Source: Clostridia bacterium
Lineage (GTDB): Bacteria > Bacillota > Clostridia > Saccharofermentanales > Saccharofermentanaceae
DNA: 64,000 nucleotides
NCBI GenBank assembly: GCA_024403775.1
Contig: JAKSRE010000010.1
Location: forward strand, 1 to 64,000
Direction: 5' to 3'
Numbering within the stretch: position 1 is the stretch's first letter; each line of letters opens with the position of its first letter. A program made the translations under genes and the position numbers. The notes under the pieces are model-generated. The model made no database searches. It was given only the letters and a program-made list of their open reading frames with translations, and was not told the DNA's origin. This document shows positions 18,028 through 27,675 of this stretch, piece after piece.

Positions 18028-19368
18028 ATGGATAGACTTTTTGACAAAAAAGCTTTAAGGCGACTTATTGTGCCGCTTCTTTTTGAGCAGGCACTTGCTA
18101 TCACAGTTGGTATGGCAGACACCATGATGATATCGTCCGTTGGTGAGGCTGCGGTATCGGGTGTGTCGCTTATTGATATGTTCAATAATCTCATAATGTC
18201 AATTCTCGCAGCGCTTGCTACAGGTGGTGCCGTTATTACTTCGCAGTATCTCGGTGCCAAGCAGCAAAAAGATGCCTGCAAATCGGCAAAACAGCTTGTT
18301 GTGTCAGTTGGCGTTATTACAACAATTGTAAGCATTTTTGTCATGATCTTTAATCATGGAATTATAAGTTTACTATTTGGCCAGATTGAGAAGGACGTAT
18401 TTGATAATTCTGTTATCTATCTTCTTATCTCAGCGGTATCATTTCCAGCCCTTGCTATCTATAATGCGGCAGCAGCTCTGTGGCGCTCAATGGGTAATTC
18501 AAAGATTACCCTCAAAGTATCAGTTCTTATGAATATCATTAATATTCTGGGCAATGCAGTCTGCATATATGGCTTTCACATGGGAGTTGTCGGAGTAGCA
18601 GTTCCATCCCTTATATCAAGAGTCGTTGCGGCGCTGGTACTAATGATTCTTCTTTATAACCCAGAGCTTCCAATCCATATCGACCATGAGAAGTTCCACT
18701 TTAACTGGCGTATTATAAGAAAAATTCTCTATATCGGTATTCCGAGCGGCATCGAAAATGGAATCTTCCAGCTTGGCCGTGTTCTCGTTGTCAGCATAAT
18801 TGCTGGTTTTGGAACCGTCCAGATTGCCGCAAATGGCGTAGCTAACAGCCTTGATGCTATGGGCTGTATCGTTGGCCAGGCAATGAGTCTTGCCATGATT
18901 ACAGTAGTTGGTCAGGCAGTTGGTGCAGGAGACTTGGAGCAGGTAAAATTTTACACACGTAAACTCATGTTTCAGACATATCTTTATACTGCGATTGTTA
19001 ATACTATAATTCTGGTGTCTCTTAATCCAATTCTGTCTCTTTATGGACTTAGCGAAGAGACTACCAGACTTGCTTATATCCTTGTCATGATTCACGATGG
19101 TATGGCGATCATTTTATGGCCAGCAAGCTTTGTTCTTCCTAATATGCTAAGAGCGTGTAATGACGTAAAATTCACGATGTTTATGTCCATATTTTCCATG
19201 GTTGTTTTTAGAATTGGCCTAAGTATGATTATTGCAGTTCACATGGGTTATGGTGCAATCGGTGTATGGATTGCCATGGTCGTTGACTGGGTTTTCAGAG
19301 TAATCTGTTTTGTTGGAAGATATCTGACAGGCGGCTGGAAGAAAACTTCCAGACTTAATAAGGCGTGA
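18028..19368 (+). CDS. MATE family efflux transporter
   Basis: A 446-residue multidrug/toxic-compound extrusion (MATE) transporter, the normal length, with about twelve hydrophobic segments. The N-terminal signature (KALRRLIVPLLFEQALAITV, then ADTMMISSVGEAAVSGVSL) and a second half with the same pattern around GIPSGIENGIF and AANGVANSLDAM are diagnostic. Transport of organic cations in exchange for sodium or protons is known for the family; the substrate here is unknown. It follows the acidic hypothetical gene by 6 bp. No strong terminator is visible after it, and the next gene has its own promoter. Confidence 0.92.
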   Translation: MDRLFDKKALRRLIVPLLFEQALAITVGMADTMMISSVGEAAVSGVSLIDMFNNLIMSILAALATGGAVITSQYLGAKQQKDACKSAKQLVVSVGVITTIVSIFVMIFNHGIISLLFGQIEKDVFDNSVIYLLISAVSFPALAIYNAAAALWRSMGNSKITLKVSVLMNIINILGNAVCIYGFHMGVVGVAVPSLISRVVAALVLMILLYNPELPIHIDHEKFHFNWRIIRKILYIGIPSGIENGIFQLGRVLVVSIIAGFGTVQIAANGVANSLDAMGCIVGQAMSLAMITVVGQAVGAGDLEQVKFYTRKLMFQTYLYTAIVNTIILVSLNPILSLYGLSEETTRLAYILVMIHDGMAIILWPASFVLPNMLRACNDVKFTMFMSIFSMVVFRIGLSMIIAVHMGYGAIGVWIAMVVDWVFRVICFVGRYLTGGWKKTSRLNKA

Positions 19369-19395
19369 GGTCTGGTCTTACAGTCGAATAATGTG

Positions 19396-19424
19396 TTGAA
19401 CGAATGACTTTCGAGAGATATAAT
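19396..19424 (+). promoter_or_regulatory. Predicted sigma-A promoter of the SGNH/DUF4832-DUF4214 gene
   Basis: TTGAAC, a 17-bp spacer and TATAAT. The spacer contains TTTCGAGA directly before the -10 box, a motif seen near other promoters in the window. It lies about 40 bp before the start codon. Confidence 0.65.
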
Positions 19425-19462
19425 CGAATTTAGGGTTAAAGGGAACATTTTGAGGAGATTAT

Positions 19463-22400
19463 ATGAAGAGAGTTCTTACGATTTTTTTAGCCCTTGTTGT
19501 GGCACTTGTTACTATGCCATTTACTATGCCTCTTACTGAGGTGTCAGCAGCTACTGGTTTAATTAAGAAATTTGATCTTGGCGGTCTGGGTGCAGCGTCA
19601 GGATATATTGGTGTGTCTGCTTCTGAAGGTTACTCAAAGTCTAAGGGATATGGGTTCTCATATACTAGCTATGTTAAAAATGTCTCTTCTAGCGGAAGTG
19701 GTGCAAATAACGATGCGGTTCGCTTCTCCACAAGTGTGAATGATAATTTCTTTAATGTTGATTTAGATAAGGGTGTTTATAAGATTACTGTTACAGCAGG
19801 TAATGTAAAAAATATTGCAATTATAGCTGAAGGACAAAGACAGCTTAATGCTCTGGCTGGTAATAATGCTTCTGATTCTTTTATTATACCTGTTACAGAT
19901 GGTCAGCTTAATATTTATCCAACTTATGGTAGCGGTAGTGATTTCTCTATTAGTGCAATTGAAATTGAGCAGATCTCAACTAATACTACTACTATGCCAA
20001 CTATCTGGATTTGTGGAGATGATACAAGTGCCAATCATTATATCTCTGATGATAATGGCCCTCATGGATGGGGCGAGTATCTGGGAGATTTTGTGGATAC
20101 AAGTAAGTATTATGTGCGTAATATATCTGCTGGAGAAGATACTGCCAACGTTATATCAAACAGTACTTTTAAGACAGCAGAGTATTATGGTAAGTCTGGC
20201 GATATTATCCTGATTGCTGCTGGTGCCTATGATCACATAAAGCAGGAATTGAAACATGTGGACACATATGATCCAACTGAGTATATTGCGGCTATGACTG
20301 ATATGGTTCGTCGCGCTAAAGCAAAGGGAATGACAGTCTATCTTGTAAAGCAATATGGATTAACAGATGACTGTGCACAGTATCCACTTGTTTATTCAAA
20401 ATGGTTTGGTGAAGAGATTGATGCAATTGCTACTTCTGAGAAAGTTGGGGTTATCGACTTATATCGTCTGTGGCTTGAATTCTGTCTGGAGCAAAACATA
20501 AGAATAGCAAATGGATATTATGCCTACGGAATTAATACCAATCTGCGTGGAGCAAGAAAAGTTGCTCAAATTATTGGCGAACAGTTATTCCCTGTTCAGG
20601 TATCAATGGACAATAATTATGACAAGATTATCGCTGAGAATATCGATTTTAAGACAGTTAAAAACGCATATTATTATGAGACAGAGGTCTCAGGAGGACC
20701 TGTCTCTAACCCACATAAAGGATTTATAATGTCTGTTGACAATCCACTAATGTTTACAAACCTGTACGAATTCGGTATAGGTGGATTATATGACAATCAG
20801 GCATGGAATTTAACTACAGTTTGTAGTGGTTATTATAAGTGGAAGGACTTAAATCCAGCCAAGGGAACATATAACTGGGATCCAATTGAAGACATGCTTA
20901 AAGCCTGTGAAGAGCATGGTATGACATGTGGAATAAGAATTCTTCCATATTCATCTTATGATGGAGATCATACTGATAATTATGGTGCAAAACATGATTA
21001 TGTGCCAGCGTGGGTTTATGCAGAGGGTGCTGAGAAAGTGCGAGTTCCACTTAATAGCAATCCTTCTGTATATATTGATGTTCCAAAATGGGATGATATA
21101 CATTACTTGCAGGCATGCAAGGATTTTGCTTTAGCTCTGGCCAACAAATACGATGGTGATCCAAGAATTGAATTCATTGATATACGCCCTTTCGGAGATT
21201 GGGGAGAGTGGCATTTCTCTTCTTCAAGTGCAGTTAAACTGCCTTCTGTAGATGTACAAAATGAGATGGTACAGTTTTATAGAGACTGTTTTGATAAGAC
21301 CCTTCTCTGTATTACTTCTGGTGCATATGGTGAAGTTTATGATAATGCATTATCTCTTGGTATTACCAAAAGAGATGATGGTCTTATCGCTACTCCTAAT
21401 ACTGAGTGGGGCCTAAGGCTCGCTTATAAGGCCAATCTTCCTACCCTGGGTGAGAACTATCTACCTTATCATTATATGCTTGATCCTGATACTTACGGAA
21501 CTGGCCCAGTCAATAACTATGATACTTATCTTGTAAGATGGACACCTGAAAGATTCCGCGAAGTAATTGAGATTGCGCATTTGTCTATGTTCCAGCTCGA
21601 TCAGGATAGTGACTGCGGATATTATATTTATGAGGAGCAGAAAGATGTAGTTGAGGAGATGTGCAATCGTCTCGGCTATAATTTTACAGTAACTTCTGCT
21701 ATCCGTTATGATAATAAACTCGTTGTCTCAATCAAGAATACTGGTCTTGCTTCCGCTTTCTTTGATATACAGCTTTGCGCCGAAATCACTGATGCCAATG
21801 GCAATAAAATATCGAACTTTGGGCAGCCAGTTCTCATACCTACAGGTAGTTTCCATGATGAGATGGAAAAGACTTTTGTTTTTGAATTTGATGGCACAAT
21901 CCCTTCTGATTCTGCTATCTGCCTTTCCATGTATGATATAAATAACAGCTTGGTCAAAGGCAAAGATCCAACCGTGAGATTCGACAACAAAAATACTCTG
22001 CCTAATAACAGACTTCTTCTTGTTGAGGTAAAGCATGAGGTAATAAATACGGCAACACCAACTCCTGTTGCAACCCCTACTTCTGGAATAATAATCGGTG
22101 TGGTGCCAACATATGCGCCAGATGCAACTCCTGGCCCAATTCCAACAGTAAGGCCAACTTTAGCGCCAACTTCTACCCCTAGTAATGCACCATCCTCCTC
22201 GAAAAGCGTATCCGACTTCGTTACCCGATGCTATAGTGTCGCACTCTCACGCAAGCCAGACGACGAAGGCTTCAAATACTGGGTTGACTCACTCACAGGC
22301 GGCGCCGCCTGCGGCGCACAGGTAGGTTATGGATTTATCTTTAGTGGCGAATATATAAACAAAAATCGCTCAGATGAAGATTTTGTTCGTGACCTTTACA

Positions 22401-22939
22401 GCATGTATTTTGGACGTACACCAGATGCAGATGGATTTAATTACTGGGTAGGTCTTCTTGCTTCAGGCATTACACGAGAAGAAGTATTTGCAGGATTTGC
22501 AAATTCACTGGAGTTTTATAACCTGTGCTTTGAGTATGGCGTAGTAGCTGGAGTATATCTGACAGGAATTCCAAATGATCAGCAGGGCGGTGTAAACTGC
22601 TTTGTAGCAAGACTTTATAAAGTATGTCTGAATCGTCTTCCAGACATGGGAGGACATGCTGGCTGGGTATTACAGCTTATGGAAGGTAAAGTTACAGGAA
22701 CAAGCTTAAGTTTTGGTTTTGTATTTAGCCCTGAGTTTATGGGACAGGGAATGACAAACGAAGAGTTTGTGGCATATATGTATCGAGCATTCTTTGGCCG
22801 TGAACCAGATATCGAAGGTTTTAATTCCTGGGTAACCAAGCTTAATAAGGGCGCATCTTACGAGGAAGTATTCCAGGGATTCTCTGGTTCAGCAGAGTTT
22901 TATAATCTGTGTTCTACTTTTGGTATAACCCCCAGCTGA
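19463..22939 (+). CDS. Secreted SGNH-like / DUF4832 carbohydrate-active protein with two DUF4214 domains
   Basis: A 1158-residue exported protein. A signal peptide (about 1-30) is followed by a beta-sandwich resembling the front domain of rhamnogalacturonan acetylesterases (about 33-170), an SGNH-hydrolase-like domain (about 178-375), a TIM-barrel-like region (about 400-750) with ending features of DUF4832 (to about 865), a Thr/Pro linker and two DUF4214 domains (about 928-1158). In the SGNH part the nucleophile block reads GDDTSA (185-190) where GDST is expected, and the usual DxxH block reads GINT, so that domain looks catalytically dead. The barrel keeps a DIRPFGDWGEWH segment (573-584) with candidate acidic catalytic residues. 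A role in plant-polysaccharide binding or hydrolysis is inferred. The ribosome binding site is GAGGAG. Confidence 0.8.
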   Translation: MKRVLTIFLALVVALVTMPFTMPLTEVSAATGLIKKFDLGGLGAASGYIGVSASEGYSKSKGYGFSYTSYVKNVSSSGSGANNDAVRFSTSVNDNFFNVDLDKGVYKITVTAGNVKNIAIIAEGQRQLNALAGNNASDSFIIPVTDGQLNIYPTYGSGSDFSISAIEIEQISTNTTTMPTIWICGDDTSANHYISDDNGPHGWGEYLGDFVDTSKYYVRNISAGEDTANVISNSTFKTAEYYGKSGDIILIAAGAYDHIKQELKHVDTYDPTEYIAAMTDMVRRAKAKGMTVYLVKQYGLTDDCAQYPLVYSKWFGEEIDAIATSEKVGVIDLYRLWLEFCLEQNIRIANGYYAYGINTNLRGARKVAQIIGEQLFPVQVSMDNNYDKIIAENIDFKTVKNAYYYETEVSGGPVSNPHKGFIMSVDNPLMFTNLYEFGIGGLYDNQAWNLTTVCSGYYKWKDLNPAKGTYNWDPIEDMLKACEEHGMTCGIRILPYSSYDGDHTDNYGAKHDYVPAWVYAEGAEKVRVPLNSNPSVYIDVPKWDDIHYLQACKDFALALANKYDGDPRIEFIDIRPFGDWGEWHFSSSSAVKLPSVDVQNEMVQFYRDCFDKTLLCITSGAYGEVYDNALSLGITKRDDGLIATPNTEWGLRLAYKANLPTLGENYLPYHYMLDPDTYGTGPVNNYDTYLVRWTPERFREVIEIAHLSMFQLDQDSDCGYYIYEEQKDVVEEMCNRLGYNFTVTSAIRYDNKLVVSIKNTGLASAFFDIQLCAEITDANGNKISNFGQPVLIPTGSFHDEMEKTFVFEFDGTIPSDSAICLSMYDINNSLVKGKDPTVRFDNKNTLPNNRLLLVEVKHEVINTATPTPVATPTSGIIIGVVPTYAPDATPGPIPTVRPTLAPTSTPSNAPSSSKSVSDFVTRCYSVALSRKPDDEGFKYWVDSLTGGAACGAQVGYGFIFSGEYINKNRSDEDFVRDLYSMYFGRTPDADGFNYWVGLLASGITREEVFAGFANSLEFYNLCFEYGVVAGVYLTGIPNDQQGGVNCFVARLYKVCLNRLPDMGGHAGWVLQLMEGKVTGTSLSFGFVFSPEFMGQGMTNEEFVAYMYRAFFGREPDIEGFNSWVTKLNKGASYEEVFQGFSGSAEFYNLCSTFGITPS

Positions 22940-23096
22940 TGTTAAGTAAGCTTTGTTTTTTTGTCTCTCAAGGATGATTAGTTGTAGTGTTTTTCTGGTG
23001 TTTAGAATCTTGTTGAAAAATATTAGGGATATTGACAGAGAAATTTGATTTTGATACATTCAAAAGATACTAATTTCATTAGTAGGGAGGAAAGTT

Positions 23097-24905
23097 ATGA
23101 AGAGAGGTTTAAAGTTAGTAGCAACTTTACTCAGCGCAGCAGTTGTGATGAGTAGTGGGCTATTTATGTCAGGTTTGACTGTAAGAGCTGACGGAATTGC
23201 AATCGATGAGAAGAATTTCCCAGATGAGAATTTCAGAATGTATGTCGGCATCGAATTTGACGAGGATGGAGATCAGAGTCTTTCAAGTGAGGAAATCAAG
23301 AAGATCACTACTATCAACTGTGATTGTCTTGATATTGGTTCTCTTAAGGGTGTTGAGAATTTCACTAGTTTAAAGATGCTGTCTTGCCGAGAGAACAGAA
23401 TTACAAGTTTGGATTTAAGTGCAAATACTATGTTGTACAATCTTGACTGTAGCGAAAATCAGTTGAAGAGTCTGGATGTTAGCAAGAATACTGCATTGAA
23501 TTCTTTGTTCTGTGTTAATAATATGCTTACAAGCATAGATATTAGCAATAATACGAAGTTAAAGATGTTTGCTTGTTCAGATAATCAGATTACAAGTGTT
23601 GATTTGAGCAAAAATACATATCTCAATTTGTTTGAGTGTGATAACAATAAGCTTACAAGCATTGATATCAGCAAGAACACAAAGCTTACTATTGTGTCTT
23701 GTGCAAATAATCAGCTTAAGTCTTTGGATATAAGCAATAACAAGATGCTCGAGGAGCTCAATTGTACTGATAATCAGATTACTAATCTTGATGTATCTGC
23801 AAACAGAGAGTTGTTTTACCTGCTTTGCTATAAGACTCAGATTAAATCACTTGATATCAGCAATTGCAAAACACTTGTGAACTTATATGACAATGAGGAT
23901 ATGCTTACTGAGGTATATTATCTTGCTGATATGATTCCTGATGTAATTGCATGGGCATCTGCTCCACAGCTGGCTTTCGAGACATATGCTTTGGTTATCG
24001 CAAAGGATATTACTCTTACAGCAAATGGAAGAGAGCTTTATCCAAATCCAACAACTCCTACTCCTGGTTCCGAAGAAGAGCCTGAAGTAACTCCTGAGAC
24101 TGAGTGGCCAGATATCTTTATCGAGATTGGAGCAATCCCAACTGCAGTACCAACCACACCTGCTTCACAGAGCGTTGCATCTTTTGTTGAGCGTTGCTAT
24201 AGCGTAGCACTTGGCAGATCTGCCGATGAAGCTGGATATAACTACTGGCTCGATTGCCTCAATGACGGTTTCATCTGTGGTGCTCAGGCTGGTTACGGAT
24301 TCATATTCAGTGATGAATATAAGGCAAAAGATACAACAAACGAGCAGTTCGTAAATGACCTTTACAGTATGTATTTTGGTCGTGTGGCAGATGAGGCTGG
24401 CTTTAAGTACTGGGTTGATTTGCTTGACAATGAGATTTTTGACAGAGAAGAAGTATTTGCAGGATTTGCAAATTCAACTGAATTCGATAACCTTTGTGGA
24501 GATTACGGTGTAGTAACTGGTTCCTATATTGTAGGTGTTTCAAATGATCAGCAGGGCGGTGTTAATAGTTTTGTTGCAAGACTCTATAACATTTGTCTTA
24601 ACAGACGTCCAGATATTGGCGGACAGTCAGGCTGGGTAGACAAGCTTATTGGCGGCGAGGTTACAGGTACAACTTGTGCATATGGCTTTGTATTCTCACC
24701 AGAGTTTATTGGACAGGAGCCAACAAACGAGGAGTTTGTAGCATACATGTATAGAGCATTCTTTGGTCGTGAGCCAGATCTCGAAGGATTTACATCATGG
24801 GTAATGATGCTTTACGAGGGTGCTTCTTACGAGGATGTATTTGCTGGATTCTCAGGTTCTGCTGAGTTCGCTAATTTGTGTGGCAGCTATGGCATAGTAG
24901 CTTAA
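23097..24905 (+). CDS. Secreted cysteine-ladder leucine-rich-repeat protein with two DUF4214 domains
   Basis: A 602-residue exported protein. It has a signal peptide (about 1-31), an EF-hand-like loop (55-66, DEDGDQSLSSEE), about nine 21-residue leucine-rich repeats (about 85-275) in which nearly every unit begins with Cys (CSENQLKSLDVSKNTALNSLF), an acidic Pro-rich linker (about 315-360) and two DUF4214 domains (about 367-602). The regular Cys position would stack along the solenoid as a ladder. The ribosome binding site GGGAGG precedes the ATG. It closes the first DUF4214 run and ends in a strong terminator whose T-tract abuts an SDR gene remnant. Confidence 0.88.
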   Translation: MKRGLKLVATLLSAAVVMSSGLFMSGLTVRADGIAIDEKNFPDENFRMYVGIEFDEDGDQSLSSEEIKKITTINCDCLDIGSLKGVENFTSLKMLSCRENRITSLDLSANTMLYNLDCSENQLKSLDVSKNTALNSLFCVNNMLTSIDISNNTKLKMFACSDNQITSVDLSKNTYLNLFECDNNKLTSIDISKNTKLTIVSCANNQLKSLDISNNKMLEELNCTDNQITNLDVSANRELFYLLCYKTQIKSLDISNCKTLVNLYDNEDMLTEVYYLADMIPDVIAWASAPQLAFETYALVIAKDITLTANGRELYPNPTTPTPGSEEEPEVTPETEWPDIFIEIGAIPTAVPTTPASQSVASFVERCYSVALGRSADEAGYNYWLDCLNDGFICGAQAGYGFIFSDEYKAKDTTNEQFVNDLYSMYFGRVADEAGFKYWVDLLDNEIFDREEVFAGFANSTEFDNLCGDYGVVTGSYIVGVSNDQQGGVNSFVARLYNICLNRRPDIGGQSGWVDKLIGGEVTGTTCAYGFVFSPEFIGQEPTNEEFVAYMYRAFFGREPDLEGFTSWVMMLYEGASYEDVFAGFSGSAEFANLCGSYGIVA

Positions 24906-24935
24906 GTAGCACTAATAGTTAAACGTTTTATAAGA

Positions 24936-24978
24936 GCCATCTCAATGTGATGATTATCGCATTGAGATGGTTTTTTAC
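24936..24978 (+). terminator. Terminator after LRR-DUF4214 gene
   Basis: CCATCTCAATG pairs with CATTGAGATGG (loop about 14 bases) and is followed by six T. It belongs to the recurrent ATCTCAA hairpin type of this window. Confidence 0.85.
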
Positions 24979-25234
24979 TTCTGCACGTCATAAGTCAGAT
25001 GCGGGCGATGAAGTATATGATGGAAGAATCAGTAAAAGTGTTGCCAAGATGGAACATGATGAGACAAATGGAATGGATCCAGCAGTTGCAGGAAAATATA
25101 TTTGTAAAATTGCACTTCAAAAAAATGTAAAACCATTATATTCTATAGGTGTAGTTTATAAGTTTTTGAGTGTACTTTGCATGATTTTACCAGTCAGAGT
25201 AAAGAATGCCCTTATTGGTAAACTATATGGTTAG
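24973..25234 (+). pseudogene. 5'-truncated short-chain dehydrogenase/reductase (C-terminal remnant)
   Basis: About 87 codons in frame resemble the C-terminal tail of short-chain dehydrogenases: FTSARHKSD, then RISKSVAKMEHDETNGMDP, AGKYICKIAL, KPLYSIGVVYKF and LPVRVKNALIGKLYG. The Rossmann fold, the YxxxK active site and a start with a ribosome binding site are missing. Homology begins within the T-tract of the preceding terminator, which suggests a deletion removed the front of the gene and joined the remnant to the DUF4214 gene's terminator. The family identification is from pattern memory and is moderately certain; the truncation is evident. Confidence 0.65.
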
Positions 25235-25310
25235 TAGGTGGAGTTGAAATAAGTACGAAGTTTTTGCTTCGTCAGTATGTTAATGCTTCTAGGATTAATG
25301 GAGGCTCCAT

Positions 25311-25820
25311 ATGAGACAAAAGGAAAGAATAAGCATTACACCAATAGTTGTAATTGTTGTCCTTGCTGTTTTGCTTATATTGCTTTTGCCTAGTTCGTTG
25401 TCCGTATTTATTGATATATGCCTGCTTTTTGGCATAATTGGTGGAATTGTATTTATTAAAAAGGGTAAGGAGATATTCAAGTATCTCTTGATTTTTACCA
25501 GCCTCATTATTGGCTTCGTGGCTGCTCTTTTGGCAGATTCGCGTACCAATCAGGTTTTTAATCTCTTTATCCGCACAGGTCCTTTGGACCGCACTATGAA
25601 TCTGCTTTTGGACAGACTGGCATCGCATATTATAGCAACTATTTTATCGGCAACGATTATTGCTGGTATTTCGTATGAGATAAAATGGAACCATGAGCGC
25701 AAGGGTGCCAAAAGCGTTCTTGACTATTATGCCAGTGTTAATAAAACGCCAGAGCCAGATGATAAAATTGAAGACGCGAGCGAAGAAACAGAAAAAACTG
25801 ATACGAGAGAAGACAACTAA
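25311..25820 (+). CDS. Hypothetical multi-span membrane protein
   Basis: A 169-residue protein with about four hydrophobic helices (about 10-30, 32-50, 55-75 and 105-125), followed by an acidic cytoplasmic tail (about 140-169) rich in Glu, Asp and Thr. I do not recognise a family. ATGGAGGCTCC before the ATG contains a good ribosome binding site. Only 2 bp separate it from the next gene, so the two are very likely co-transcribed. No function is proposed. Confidence 0.65.
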   Translation: MRQKERISITPIVVIVVLAVLLILLLPSSLSVFIDICLLFGIIGGIVFIKKGKEIFKYLLIFTSLIIGFVAALLADSRTNQVFNLFIRTGPLDRTMNLLLDRLASHIIATILSATIIAGISYEIKWNHERKGAKSVLDYYASVNKTPEPDDKIEDASEETEKTDTREDN

Positions 25821-25822
25821 TT

Positions 25823-26380
25823 ATGGGATTTCTATTTTGGAAAAAAGAGAAGAAACTGGGTTATAAACCACTAAAAAATCTTATAGAGGCAGACATCAAT
25901 GGAAGTATTGCTACTTCACGTATATTTAAATACAGATTTACTCTTCCAGCTGGTTGCCAGTTTAAAGATGTAACTGAATTCAATAATACAAACTATAAAG
26001 AGAAGAATGTCTCATTTCTTGATATGCAGGCAGTCTGCGCTGACTATCACATTGGTGTTATCGTAGTTATCTTAGATGGTACTGGTCTGGTAAAGGAATG
26101 GAGCGAGCGTGAGGATATGGTAGTTAATGCCATGCTTCAGAAGACATTTATGGATTTTGATCCTGAGAAGCTTGAGTCTAAAGAATTTATGGGTCTTCCA
26201 TGCAGACATTATAAGGGTATTTTAAACAGGACTTTCGCTGATGGTAAAAGAAGATATCAGGAGCAGTATGAATATTGTGCACCTTTTTGCACTGTGAATT
26301 TTAATGTCAGCTGCTGGGAGGAATTTAAGGATAACCTTCCGGATGTGTTTAGTTATTTTAAGCCAAGTACTGAGGACTAA
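25823..26380 (+). CDS. Hypothetical protein
   Basis: A 185-residue protein without signal peptide or membrane helix. It begins with a basic Trp/Lys segment (MGFLFWKKEKKLGYK), followed by mixed alpha/beta sequence containing four cysteines at roughly regular intervals. No known family is recognised. Placement 2 bp after the membrane protein gene suggests the pair works together, perhaps with this product at the inner membrane face. That is inference only. Confidence 0.6.
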   Translation: MGFLFWKKEKKLGYKPLKNLIEADINGSIATSRIFKYRFTLPAGCQFKDVTEFNNTNYKEKNVSFLDMQAVCADYHIGVIVVILDGTGLVKEWSEREDMVVNAMLQKTFMDFDPEKLESKEFMGLPCRHYKGILNRTFADGKRRYQEQYEYCAPFCTVNFNVSCWEEFKDNLPDVFSYFKPSTED

Positions 26381-26459
26381 TTTTATTTCAATTACAATAG
26401 CCGCCCTCACATAATGTAAGAACGGCCACTGCAAGTTTGTTTAGGGTGGGAAATGCTAA

Positions 26460-27437
26460 TTAATATCCAATCTCCTCGAGTATTGCATCGAGAAGTGCAC
26501 TATTCTTAAGGGAAAACTCTGGTGTAACCAGCGGTGTACTAAGACCGAGGATACATTTACTTAGGTTTTCCACCTCAAGACTATAGTTATTAGGAGCGTC
26601 GACTTCGCGAACAGTCTTTGTTCCATCGACGGTAATCTCATATTTAAGTTTTCCGCTCTGATTATATTCAACAAAAGACTCGATATAGCCCTTTGTTCCT
26701 TTGATATAAAGGCGGTCATAACGCGCATTGTTTCCAAGAACCATACCACAGTTGAAAGCGGCACGTGCACCATTCTTGAACTTAAGGATAGCAGCTGTTG
26801 AAGCATCGACATCTTCATCAGTCATTTCAGCTACAGCCTTAACCATAGATACATCTGAATTGATGAGGGAGAGAATCATTGTTGTGCAGTAGCAGCCAAG
26901 ATCGTAGACCATACCACCGCCTAATTCCTTATGAAGTCTGAAGTCTTCATCATATCCCTGTGTATAAAAAGCGGTCTCAATAAAGAGAGGCTCACCAATA
27001 ATTCCAGAATTAACATCATCCTGTAGTGACTTTACATATGGGCTGTGAAGGTAAGCATAAGCTTCCATGAGAATCACATTGTTCTCCTTGGCAACCTTAT
27101 ACATCTCTTCTGCTTCGGTTTTATTAAGTGCAAGAGGCTTCTCACACAAAACGTGCTTTCCAGCACGAAGCGCCTTAATTACCCACTCTTTGTGGATGTC
27201 ATTAGGAAGAGGAACATATACAGCCTGAATCTCATCATCTTCAATGAGCTTGTCATAGCCAATATAACCCTTGTTGAAGCCAAACTTATTTACATATCTG
27301 TCAACCTTCTCCTGAGATCTTCCAGCAATTGCGTGAAGTTCGCAGGATTCAGCAAGAAGTGCACCAGGAATCATTCCGTAGTCAGCAATATTTGCAGTTC
27401 CAAGAACACCCCACTTTACTTTTGTGTTTGTACTCAC
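26460..27437 (-). CDS. Gfo/Idh/MocA family NAD(P)-dependent oxidoreductase
   Basis: A 325-residue cytoplasmic oxidoreductase that probably oxidises a sugar or polyol. The Rossmann motif GVLGTANIA is at 10-18, the family EKP motif at 99-101 (GKHVLCEKPLALN), and the GGGMVYDLGCYC segment near 174-185 supplies the usual C-terminal domain catalytic region. Length is typical. The start is GTG, supported by GAGGGGG nine bases upstream; no ATG fits. The gene is alone on this strand and divergent from the HD-GYP gene. Substrate is unknown. Confidence 0.88.
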   Translation of the reverse strand: MSTNTKVKWGVLGTANIADYGMIPGALLAESCELHAIAGRSQEKVDRYVNKFGFNKGYIGYDKLIEDDEIQAVYVPLPNDIHKEWVIKALRAGKHVLCEKPLALNKTEAEEMYKVAKENNVILMEAYAYLHSPYVKSLQDDVNSGIIGEPLFIETAFYTQGYDEDFRLHKELGGGMVYDLGCYCTTMILSLINSDVSMVKAVAEMTDEDVDASTAAILKFKNGARAAFNCGMVLGNNARYDRLYIKGTKGYIESFVEYNQSGKLKYEITVDGTKTVREVDAPNNYSLEVENLSKCILGLSTPLVTPEFSLKNSALLDAILEEIGY

Positions 27438-27603
27438 AGCGTTTATCCCCCTCTTTTGTTTTTCTTTACGAAAAGAATAATCTATTTAACTTATAAACTC
27501 TCATAGATTACGTGCTAATTTTATCAAATTTCCGACTTAAGCTTGTTAACGATTAATAAATTAACAGTATGGTTAACAGATTATAAACAAAACGCAAGTA
27601 CTC

Positions 27604-27633
27604 TTGACAATTATGATAAATAAAGAATATTTT
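27604..27633 (+). promoter_or_regulatory. Predicted promoter of the HD-GYP gene
   Basis: A consensus TTGACA and a TATTTT box 18 bp downstream, placed 43-72 bp before the ATG at 27676. A longer reading frame starting at this TTG would overlap the promoter, which argues for the downstream start. Confidence 0.6.
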
Positions 27634-27675
27634 ATAAGTAAAGTGATAAGTATAACAAATGATGGGGGTAAATTA

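Noticed and set aside
21706..22036. Minus-strand frames inside the 19463 gene.
   Set aside because: They are shadows of a long, well-supported coding region on the plus strand.
25272..25628. Minus-strand frames opposite the gene at 25311.
   Set aside because: The plus strand has a good ribosome binding site, membrane helices and a coupled downstream gene. The antisense frames have none of these.
27604..27675. Earlier TTG start for the HD-GYP gene.
   Set aside because: The TTG is the first half of a consensus -35 box, lacks a ribosome binding site, and the added residues are not hydrophobic like the rest.
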